DNA of 64,000 nt. Source: Emticicia sp037153985 (GTDB lineage: Bacteria > Bacteroidota > Bacteroidia > Cytophagales > Spirosomataceae). A program made the translations under genes and the position numbers. Positions 47,158 through 53,683 of the stretch are shown one piece after another. The stretch's first letter is position 1, and every line of letters starts with the position of its first letter. The notes beneath the pieces were generated by a model, which saw nothing but the letters and a program-made list of their open reading frames with translations, searched no databases and was not told the origin of the DNA. The stretch covers positions 186,001-250,000 of the forward strand of contig NZ_JBBAYI010000005.1 in the NCBI RefSeq assembly GCF_037153985.1, read 5' to 3'.

Positions 47158-48351
47158 ATGTCAGAACAGGTAACAACCGCGCGGCAGAGCGCAAAAGACT
47201 TTTTCGAGAGGGGTTCGGTCAGGCAGAAGTTTGAAGAACTACTCGGAAAAAAAGCGCCGGCTTTTATTACGTCGGTGTTGCAGATTGTAGCCAGCAACGA
47301 GCTGCTTAAACGCGCCGACCCCACCAGCGTGTACCATGCCGCCGCCACCGCCGCCACGCTCGATTTGCCCCTTAACAACAACTTGGGCTTTGCCTATCTT
47401 GTGCCTTATAACGACAAAAAAAGCGGCAGGCAACTGGCTCAGTTTCAGATTGGGTAAACTTTTTGCCCACTATGCTAGCAATAGTATAGTTAAACCTCGT
47501 GAACCATCCGGTAAATGGGTGTCTATGCAAATAGGCTAACGGTGAAACCCGCCCGACAACCAAAACGGGTAATACCGTGCTTTATACAAAGGGCAAAAAT
47601 GTATGAAGTGTAGAGACTAACTGCGGTGAGTGTAGCAGTGTAGAGGTGAGTTTACCACACCCCCAAGCGCGAGGCTTCCCGCTCTTCAGGAAGGGAAGAA
47701 GAGATAGTCCGACCCGCAATGATGGTAAAATTGTGGATGCCCGATAAAGGTTTCAAACAACTGGCTATCAGAAGTGGCCAATACCAGACCCTCGATGCCA
47801 AAATTGTGTATGAAGGCCAGAAAATTGACGATAACTCTTTTCAGGGGTTTCATTTTGACTGGTCACAGAAATTGAGCGACAGAATTATAGGCTATGCCAG
47901 TAATTTCAGGTTACTGAATGGCTACGAGAGTACCTTCTATATGGATGCCGAGGCAGTGCATAAGCATGGCAAAAGGTACTCGCAGACGTTTAAAAACGGA
48001 AAAGGTTTATGGGCCGAGGATTTCGACAAGATGGCACTCAAGACAGTAACCAAATTGCACCTTAACAGTGGTGACGCGCCGCTGTCGGTCGAAATGCAGA
48101 AGGCCGTTATTACCGACCAGTCGGTTATTCATAACGAAGAAGGTACAGAAGTGGAATACATTGACAACCAGCCCGACCTCGCCGATAGCGAGGAGGCCAA
48201 CAAAGAACGCGAATGGTATCGTATGCTTGATTTTATCGTGAACGCCCAGAGCATTGAACAACTGGAGCTTATTGACGAACACGTGTATGATTTTGGCCTT
48301 GTTGAGGCCTACGAAAACCGTAAAAAAGAACTATTTGCCTATGCTAAATAG
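47158..48351 (+). CDS. recT: RecT single-strand annealing protein, interrupted by a group I intron
   Basis: Two exons: 47158-47455 and 47744-48351. Joined, they give 301 residues of the phage RecT family, which anneals complementary single strands in recombination. Exon 1 starts MSEQVTTARQSAKDFFERGS and ends LAQFQIG plus one base; exon 2 supplies the rest of a Tyr codon and continues KGFKQLAIRSGQYQTL. The junction QIGYKGFKQLA is the conserved RecT signature, so the split falls in the most conserved part. The unspliced mRNA meets a TAA at 47455-47457 and would give a 99-residue fragment. The DNA annealing core (LWAEDFDKMALKTVTKLHL) is intact. No RecE or YqaJ exonuclease partner is visible. Confidence 0.85.
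47456..47743 (+). ncRNA. Group I self-splicing intron, 288 nt, no ORF
   Basis: The conserved core can be drawn. P1: 5' exon TGGGT (47451-47455) pairs with GCCCA (47465-47469), with the required U-G wobble at the splice site. P10: CTTTTT (47459-47464) pairs with the 3' exon start ATAAAG, five of six. P4: ACGGT (47539-47543) / ACCGT (47574-47578). J4/5 is GAAA, P5 is CCCG (47548-47551) / CGGG (47566-47569), J5/4 is TAAT. P7: GACTA (47615-47619) / TAGTC (47705-47709) within AGAGACTA and AAGAGATAGTCC, the R and S elements. A P8-like CTTCCC / GGGAAG and a P9 CGCAAT / ATTGTG are present. The intron ends in G (47743). Extra hairpins between the P7 strands suggest subgroup IA. No homing endonuclease ORF. 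Confidence 0.88.
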
Positions 48352-48689
48352 CCATAGAGGGAAGCAATGACCGCCAGACAGCCCATTGCCCTCCCGACAT
48401 TTTTGTTTCATGAGTTTTTTGTGAACAGGCGCACAGGTATCAATGTGCGTATAAGGGTATCCGTTTGCTGTGACTATCTTGTCTGTTTACTTTTTTTCCT
48501 GACGTTACCGGCCTCGTACCGGCGGGGAACTGTTCGTGTTTTTTCGGAGGGAAACCCCCACGGCTGCCCGAAACAACACCGAACACCCCCGCCGTGCCAG
48601 AGGCAAACTGCCCTGCAAGCACCCAACAACAATTCTTCAGTTAATCCATTCATCTATTTTACGGCGCATAGCCGCATTGATTTATTATT
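48352..48689. other. Intergenic region
   Basis: 338 bases between recT and the next gene. Open frames exist but have poor composition. A few short hairpins are visible (TTTCGG / CCGAAA around 48541-48576). No gene is supported. Confidence 0.4.
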
Positions 48690-48956
48690 ATGACACGAGA
48701 AATGACCAATTACCAGAAAGCCGAAAACTACGAGACTCTGGTTAACCGCGAGGTGCGCATCACCCAGCACAACAACATTGATATTATTGGCAAAGTAACC
48801 GAAGTGGTGTATGACCGAAACCGCCTCGATAAAATCAATATCGAGCAGCACATCTTATGCCCCGAATTTGTAGGGCGTATCATGAAAGACACCAAACCTA
48901 TGGTAGCCACCGTATATGTGCGCAATATTGGCGCAATTGATGTGCTTGATGAATAA
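48690..48956 (+). CDS. Hypothetical protein of the phage-like module, 88 aa
   Basis: 88 residues (or 84 from the second ATG at 48702). Soluble and charged, with the segment LVNREVRITQHNNIDIIGKVTEVVYDRNRLDKI and a C-terminal VATVYVRNIGAIDVLDE, compatible with a small beta-barrel. It lies 67 bp upstream of the replication initiator on the same strand. No family recognised. Confidence 0.55.
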   Translation: MTREMTNYQKAENYETLVNREVRITQHNNIDIIGKVTEVVYDRNRLDKINIEQHILCPEFVGRIMKDTKPMVATVYVRNIGAIDVLDE

Positions 48957-49022
48957 CCATAACTTACACACGGCGTTTCAAACAAAACAACAAGAATCTG
49001 ATACCCAAAAACTGCAAGCACA

Positions 49023-50681
49023 ATGAATTATATCGAAATCATGAATCATTTCTGGCGCGTAGAAGAAACCGCTCAATTTACGGGCTGGGAAACCAAATTG
49101 TTTTTTTATCTGGTAAAAACAGCCAACAGCTTGGGCTGGATTACCGAGTTCTGGCATTCTGACGCAAGGGTGTCGGCCAATGTTGGTATGAGTACAAACA
49201 CCCTTAAAACATCCAGAAATCGGTTAAAACAATTCGGGTTGATTGCCTTTCGGGAGGGTGGCCACGGCCGTGGCGACAAAACCAAGTATCAGATTCTGCC
49301 CCCTAAGCCGTTGCCCAAAACTCTGCCCGCCCAACGCACAGCCAAAGCCGCTGCCAGTGCCGTAACCGACCCCAAAAGTTGTGAGCCAAAGCTGCCCGAC
49401 ACCAGCCCCGAAGCCGAACGGTTGGCGGCAGAAACACCACTAACTACCCCGAAAAGGTATCAGAATTTACCACCTGAGCAAGCAACAGATACAGAAAGGT
49501 GTCAGAATTTACTACCTGAGCAGGCAACAGATACAGAAAGGTATCAGAATTTACTACCTGAGCAGGCAACAGAGGCAAAAAGGTGTCAGAATTTACTACC
49601 TGAGCAGGCAACAGATACAGAAAGGTATCAGAATTTACTACCTGAGCAGGCAACAGAGGCAAAAAGGTGTCAGAATTTACTACCTGAGCAGGCAACAGAT
49701 ACAGAAAGGTATCAGAATTTACTACCTGAGCAGGCAACAGAGGCAAAAAGGTGTCAGAATTTACTACCTGAGCAGGCAACAGATACAGAAAGGTATCAGA
49801 ATTTACTACCTGAGCAGGCAACAGATACAGAAAGGTGTCAACCATTAATACCTAATGTAGCACCTAATTTGATATCTAACCTGACCCCTAACCTAGACCC
49901 ACTATATAAAAGAAAAGAAAAAAAAATAAATAATATTTCTACTACTACAAACAGCGAAAAAATTTATGTTTTTGAAAAAGAAGAAACGCAGATACAGGAA
50001 ATCGAGACGACGCAAAATGACAATGTTTCAATATTTTCAGAATTTACTGAAAAAAATTCCGTATTTACTTGTCAGGCTGATTCGCAGATTTTAGAGAAAA
50101 GGGGTGTTTCATATTTTTCAGAAAAAAATGAAAATACTATTCCGTTGCAATTAGCTGAGGCAGAAAGCCACGTTATTTCAGATAAAATAAATTATTCAGA
50201 AAAAATAATTAATTCAGAAAATTCAGTTTGTTCTGAAAAAAACACAAAATCGGTGCGGTCGGGGGTGCGCCTAAAGCCCGATATAGCGGCAAAGCTCGCC
50301 AAAAAGGGCTTAAACATGAGCAAAGAGGCTTTCAGAACCGATTTACTGATGAGTGAAGCCTGCAAAATGGCTGCCAAAAGCCATTATATCTCTTTACAAG
50401 ATTATCCACAGCTTGTGGATAACTTTGTTGAGACCAAGTTCGGGCTAGGCAAGCAGGACGAATGGAACAACCTCAACGATGCCCGCGCGCATTTTATCTA
50501 CTGGACACCCTACTACAAAAACTACATAATGAACCATGATAGAAGACGCTATACCCCGACGACCACCACAGGCCGCCACATTGTCGAACAACGGAAGTTC
50601 GATAACTCAGTCGTTAAGTCAGATGCCTATGGGGTCTTACGCCGAGTTTCGGGAAAAGGAGTACAAACCTTTGCTGGATAA
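49023..50681 (+). CDS. Phage-type replication initiator with internal 14-residue repeats
   Basis: 552 residues. The N-terminal winged-helix part (about 1-100) includes WHSDARVSANVGMSTNTLKTSRNRLKQFGLIAF, as in phage and plasmid initiators. Residues 146-271 are nine copies of a 14-residue unit, (Y/C)QNLLPEQAT(DTE/EAK)R, encoded by 42-bp repeats. Residues about 290-410 are Lys/Glu/Asn/Ser-rich, coded by very AT-rich DNA. The C-terminal 140 residues (PDIAAKLAKKGLNMSKEAFR ... FIYWTPYYKNYIMNHDRRRY) form a separate conserved domain. The 3' end overlaps a DnaC-like loader gene by up to 146 bp, the pairing seen for lambda O and P. Repeats, AT-rich DNA and two DnaA boxes inside the gene suggest it also contains the origin. 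Confidence 0.75.
   Translation: MNYIEIMNHFWRVEETAQFTGWETKLFFYLVKTANSLGWITEFWHSDARVSANVGMSTNTLKTSRNRLKQFGLIAFREGGHGRGDKTKYQILPPKPLPKTLPAQRTAKAAASAVTDPKSCEPKLPDTSPEAERLAAETPLTTPKRYQNLPPEQATDTERCQNLLPEQATDTERYQNLLPEQATEAKRCQNLLPEQATDTERYQNLLPEQATEAKRCQNLLPEQATDTERYQNLLPEQATEAKRCQNLLPEQATDTERYQNLLPEQATDTERCQPLIPNVAPNLISNLTPNLDPLYKRKEKKINNISTTTNSEKIYVFEKEETQIQEIETTQNDNVSIFSEFTEKNSVFTCQADSQILEKRGVSYFSEKNENTIPLQLAEAESHVISDKINYSEKIINSENSVCSEKNTKSVRSGVRLKPDIAAKLAKKGLNMSKEAFRTDLLMSEACKMAAKSHYISLQDYPQLVDNFVETKFGLGKQDEWNNLNDARAHFIYWTPYYKNYIMNHDRRRYTPTTTTGRHIVEQRKFDNSVVKSDAYGVLRRVSGKGVQTFAG
49458..49835 (+). repeat. Nine 42-bp tandem direct repeats inside the initiator gene
   Basis: Nine adjoining units, each 42 bp, with near-identical core AATTTACTACCTGAGCAGG. 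Units end alternately in ACAGATACAGAAAGG and ACAGAGGCAAAAAGG over much of the array, giving an 84-bp higher-order period. Because 42 is a multiple of 3, copy number can change without frameshift. They may serve as iterons for the encoded protein. Confidence 0.92.
50402..50422. promoter_or_regulatory. Pair of inverted perfect DnaA boxes
   Basis: TTATCCACA (50402-50410) and its inverse TGTGGATAA (50414-50422), separated by GCT. Both are perfect matches to the DnaA box TTATNCACA. They lie in the coding sequence of the initiator (codons for YPQLVDN), downstream of the AT-rich segment and the 42-bp repeats. Confidence 0.65.
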
Positions 50682-51540
50682 AATCTTTGAGGTTATTTAC
50701 CCCATTTTGTCTACAAACGAGCATACCGCCCCACTGAACGATGCCCTGCGGCGGGAGTTTGTGCAATTGCTGGCCGATAAACTTACGAGCGAGTTTTTCG
50801 GGAAATCGTTCGACTTCCTGAAGAAGCAGCAAAAAAACGAGGCTATCGAAATGGCACAACGGCAGGTTGAGTTTCGGGAGGCGCGCATTAAAGCCATGCG
50901 TGGCGTTGGGCTGGCCGATTTCAAGGGCCGGATACTCATAAGCCTCGATGCTCTCGTGAAAGAGCGTAACCCCATGCGCAAGTTCATGCTCGATGCCTAT
51001 TGTATCAGGGCTTTTGAGCTTTGCCTGAGCTATTTCCATGCGCCATCGGCCAGTGTCATGGACCGCAACAAGGGTATTTGCCTGCTGGGGCCTGTCGGAA
51101 CGGGCAAATCGACCCTGCTGACGGCCTTCAAGGATAACCCCTTTGCGTCGTTCAGGATTGTGAAAGCACAGGATATTGTAGATAGTTACATCAATAACCC
51201 TGAGCAAACAATCAGGAAGATACTTTCGGAAAAACCCTTAACCGACGACGAAAACATCTATGGTTTCAGTAAATACGACGTGCTGATTGAAGAATTGGGG
51301 CGCGAGCAACTTTCGGTCATTGTGCGGGGCGATTCCTTCAAAACCACGCCCATAAACGTAATGGAGCGCGTCCTGATGGAACTCTACGACACGCCCAACA
51401 TAAGAGTCCACCTGATTTCAAACGCCGAAACGCCCGAAAAACTGGCCTTGCTCTACGGCGAGGCCGCCGCCAGCCGCGTGTATGATATGTTTAACGTTAT
51501 TACCCTTGACCCTAAAGCCCCCAACAGGCGTTTCGGCTGA
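50536..51540 (+). CDS. DnaC-like helicase-loader ATPase
   Basis: Up to 334 residues; the start is uncertain. ATG at 50536 overlaps the initiator gene by 146 bp, and ATGs at 50623 and 50629 (MGSYAEFREKEYKPLL) would reduce this to about 50-60 bp. AAA+ P-loop GPVGTGKST at about residues 185-193, Walker B-like DVLIEELGRE near 250, sensor-1-like HLISNAE near 295, and an arginine near the end (ASRVYDMF). This is the DnaC/IstB fold that loads the replicative helicase. It is the last gene of the phage-like module. Confidence 0.8.
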   Translation: MIEDAIPRRPPQAATLSNNGSSITQSLSQMPMGSYAEFREKEYKPLLDKIFEVIYPILSTNEHTAPLNDALRREFVQLLADKLTSEFFGKSFDFLKKQQKNEAIEMAQRQVEFREARIKAMRGVGLADFKGRILISLDALVKERNPMRKFMLDAYCIRAFELCLSYFHAPSASVMDRNKGICLLGPVGTGKSTLLTAFKDNPFASFRIVKAQDIVDSYINNPEQTIRKILSEKPLTDDENIYGFSKYDVLIEELGREQLSVIVRGDSFKTTPINVMERVLMELYDTPNIRVHLISNAETPEKLALLYGEAAASRVYDMFNVITLDPKAPNRRFG

Positions 51541-51733
51541 TTGTGGGTATTATACCTTATAATAAATAATGATTGCATCGAATAATTATTTTTTCAATAT
51601 TTACGGCCCTTGAATTTGTTAAGCCAAACCCTCAGATTGCTGTGATGAAAAACTACATTCTTGTTATTTGCATGGCCTGTATAAGGGCTAGTGACTGCAT
51701 ACTTTGTAATAAAAATCTGAACTGAAAACACCT

Positions 51734-52136
51734 ATGCTACAAACACTAATTAATATAGGAAAAGAAATAAGTAAGGGCCGCGATGAATGGGATGACATCA
51801 TAGATACCCCTGCTATCTCAAATGAAAAGGGTTTCAGGCTTTATGCTGCCGAAATGCTTTTCGACATTGATGAAAACACTATCGTATTCGATGCTAATTC
51901 ATTAAGAGAATATAGCGAAGAAATTATCAAAAGAAGAGTTCGATAAACACTATAAAAGAGATTTTCATCAGCACATCATTGCAGTGCCAAAGTATTATTG
52001 TGAGGCATTACAAGATTTCAATATGACTATTGATAACCTGAAAATTGCTCAAAAAAACGATTATGACCCCAATACTGGTTTCATTCGTCAAACAAAATCA
52101 GATGTAAAGTACAAACATCAAGCCCTATTTTTTTAG
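51734..52136 (+). pseudogene. Fused remnants: Cas8b (type I-B) N-terminus and probable Cas3 C-terminus
   Basis: The first frame (51734-51946, 70 aa, MLQTLINIGKEISKGRDEWD...) matches what I recall of the N-terminus of type I-B Cas8b (TM1802 group; LYAAEMLFDIDENTIVFDAN). It stops early. Overlapping it, a second frame (open from 51906 to the TAG at 52134-52136) reads KEEFDKHYKRDFHQHIIAVP... KNDYDPNTGFIRQTKSDVKY, resembling the C-terminal tail of a type I Cas3 (YDxxTGF). The simplest reading is one deletion from inside cas8b to near the end of cas3, removing cas7 and cas5. The cas6 start is 3 bp after the stop, as in an intact operon. The Cas3 assignment is the weaker part. Confidence 0.6.
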
Positions 52137-52139
52137 CCC

Positions 52140-52820
52140 ATGCCAAAATCAACCATCAATATAACCAGAATCACGTTTCCAGAAATCAGCCTCAACGTGC
52201 GTGATGCCCATAAACTAAGAGGCTACTTCGGTAATTTATTTGCCGAACACGCCCCCATTCTCAGCAATCATTTTGATGACGGAAAACTCCGCTACAAATA
52301 CCCCGAAGTGCAATATAAAGTAATTGAGCGCGTGCCAACACTCATCGGAATAGGAGAGGGCGGTAACCTGATGATTGAATTGTTTATGAAAATCAATCAG
52401 TTAGTTATTAACGGCCAAACCTTTGAGGTCTACAACAAAAACATAGCCCGCCAAACCTATACAATTGGAATTGATGAGGATTTACACCGTTATCGGTTTG
52501 AAACCCTCTGGATGGCCCTCAACCAAGACAACTACCCCAAGTACATCAATGCCGAATCGGAAAACGAACAAAAGGCCTTGCTAAAAAACAATCTCATTTC
52601 GCATATTCTGGCATTCTATAAAGGCATAGGACTTTTTCTTGAACCTCACGAACGCATCATGGCACAAATAAAGGTTTCGGAGCGTGAAACCCAATTTAAA
52701 AGCAAAAGTATGCTAGCCTTTGCCGGCGAATTTACCACTAACGCCCTCCTGCCCGACGGCATAGGCATCGGCAAGTCGCCCTCCAGAGGCTTCGGTACAA
52801 TCAAGAAAATTGACAGTTAA
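52140..52820 (+). CDS. cas6: CRISPR RNA endonuclease Cas6
   Basis: 226 residues, intact. The C-terminal glycine-rich loop GIGIGKSPSRGFGTIKKI is the hallmark of Cas6/RAMP proteins, and the two-ferredoxin layout fits (ITRITFPEISLNVRDAHKLR, then PTLIGIGEGGNLMIELFMKI). Cas6 cuts pre-crRNA within the repeat to leave an 8-nt 5' handle; the array repeats here end in ATTGAAAC, a typical handle. It is the only complete cas gene left in the locus, directly after the cas8b/cas3 remnant and 155 bp before the cas1 remnant. A candidate catalytic histidine (NLFAEHAPILSNHF) is present but not certain. Confidence 0.78.
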   Translation: MPKSTINITRITFPEISLNVRDAHKLRGYFGNLFAEHAPILSNHFDDGKLRYKYPEVQYKVIERVPTLIGIGEGGNLMIELFMKINQLVINGQTFEVYNKNIARQTYTIGIDEDLHRYRFETLWMALNQDNYPKYINAESENEQKALLKNNLISHILAFYKGIGLFLEPHERIMAQIKVSERETQFKSKSMLAFAGEFTTNALLPDGIGIGKSPSRGFGTIKKIDS

Positions 52821-52974
52821 TACCACAAGGCCAACCCAAACACACTCAGCACACCACCGCCGAGCCAGTGGTTGGGTTAGTTTTGAGCGTGTAGCACACC
52901 GCATCCATAATTGTATATTCATTGAAACACTTTTGACACAAAGCTGACTAAAACAACCATTTTTATAATAAAAG

Positions 52975-53222
52975 ATGCAAATATTTCTGAATTCCTACGG
53001 TATTTATCTGCACATCAAAGATGATATGTTCGAGATTAGAGTTCCTGTAAAAGACAGCGAACCCACCAAAACACATATTGCAGCCCATAAAGTTACTTCG
53101 TTTGTAATGACAACCTCGGCAGCACTAAGCACCGATGCCATACGGCTGGCACTCAAAAATAACATTGATATTATCTTCACCCACGCCAACTGGCATCCGA
53201 TGGGCAGAGTTTGGCATAGCAA
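52975..53222 (+). pseudogene. cas1: Truncated cas1 (N-terminal fragment)
   Basis: The frame runs MQIFLNSYGIYLHIKDDMFEIRVP... LSTDAIRLALKNNIDIIFTH... MGRVWHSK, the N-terminal beta-domain of Cas1 (about 83 residues). After VWHSK the homology stops; the frame continues out of register to 53283. The C-terminal integrase domain with the metal-binding Glu/His/Asp residues is missing, so no spacer integration is possible from this gene. Confidence 0.8.
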
Positions 53223-53486
53223 ACTACGAAACCTACAAAACCCAGCTATTTTGTTACGTATGGTTAATAGAAGAAAACTTTAACTGCAAAGTAGAAAAAG
53301 GTTTTTTGGTTTATACAAGAAGCAATAACAAATTGGTAGCAGTCGAAGTAAGAGATTCCGACAACAGTTGGTCAAAGAATGTGCAAACGCAATAGCAACA
53401 ATAATAGATAAAATTTGTATCCGAAGGCAACGAAATACAAACAAAGATGCTTAAATTGCACCTATAAGAATGTTTGCACCCAGTAA
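53216..53486 (+). pseudogene. cas4: Frameshifted C-terminal remnant of cas4
   Basis: In one frame: ANYETYKTQLFCYVWLIEEN...VEKGFLVYTRSNNKLVAVEV, the RecB-like QLxxY motif region and strand pattern of Cas4. In shifted frames: QLVKECANAIATIIDK, then RCLNCTYKNVCTQ with the Cys cluster that binds Fe-S, ending TAA at 53484-53486. At least two frameshifts. The N-terminal Cys and most of the nuclease core are gone. The join to cas1 suggests a second deletion. Confidence 0.65.
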
Positions 53487-53604
53487 TTCTGATTTCCGAC
53501 CGATAATTTATTTTAAGACAGATAAAAATGGGCTACAAGTGTTTGACTATCAGTATTTTAAGTTTACGGAAAAAGTCAAAAAACAGCCCGGAAATGTTCT
53601 CTGA
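53470..53604 (+). pseudogene. Open stretch of 44 codons between cas4 remnant and array
   Basis: The frame begins MFAPSNSDFRPIIYFKTDKN and ends FKFTEKVKKQPGNVL. It overlaps the end of the cas4 remnant in another frame, so the ATG is probably fortuitous. It could be the tail of another deleted gene. It does not resemble the Cas2 C-terminus I know. No function claimed. Confidence 0.25.
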
Positions 53605-53683
53605 CATATTGTAAAATGACAAAAATAACAAATCATATTTGCTCCGAATTCGTTAGTTATCAATGTTTTAGCATACCTAACGG
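53605..53683 (+). promoter_or_regulatory. Candidate CRISPR leader
   Basis: 79 bases, AT-rich, directly before the first repeat. The side is set by the repeat orientation (repeats end ATTGAAAC, read rightward) and the degenerate last repeat on the right. No clear promoter consensus. If the leader was longer, it has been overrun by the cas4 remnant. Confidence 0.45.

Larger units (their letters stand above)
49458..50422. other. Candidate replication origin within the initiator gene
   Basis: In order: nine 42-bp repeats (49458-49835), an AT-rich stretch (about 49890-50250) with several TTCAGAAAA-like motifs and their inverse, then two DnaA boxes (50402-50422). This resembles lambda ori, where iterons and an AT-rich unwinding region lie inside the O gene. 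Inference from layout. Confidence 0.5.

Noticed and set aside
47456..47743. Insertion sequence or group II intron as explanation for the split recT
   Set aside because: No terminal inverted repeats or target-site duplication, no domain V (AGC...GTT) or GTGYG start of group II introns. The group I core elements fit instead.
47719..48351. A separate gene starting at 47719 (MMVKLWMPDKGFKQLA...)
   Set aside because: The first eight codons lie in the intron; the homology begins at KGFKQLA and continues exon 1 of recT exactly. It is exon 2, not an independent gene.
48367..48693. Rightward frame of 108 codons after recT
   Set aside because: Poor composition, Cys/Pro/Arg-rich, unlike neighbours, and no motif. 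Probably spurious.
49444..49845. Minus-strand repetitive frame of 133 codons (VVNSDTFLYLLPAQ repeats)
   Set aside because: A mirror of the 42-bp repeats of the initiator gene. Any repeat whose length is a multiple of three leaves open frames on both strands.
52840..52890. Possible hairpin between cas6 and the cas1 remnant
   Set aside because: Only about six consecutive base pairs (AACCCA / TGGGTT) with a long loop and no T-run, too weak to call.
52921..52928. ATTGAAAC before the cas1 remnant, as a relic CRISPR repeat
   Set aside because: Only eight bases match the repeat end; the upstream 29 bases do not resemble the repeat. Probably chance.
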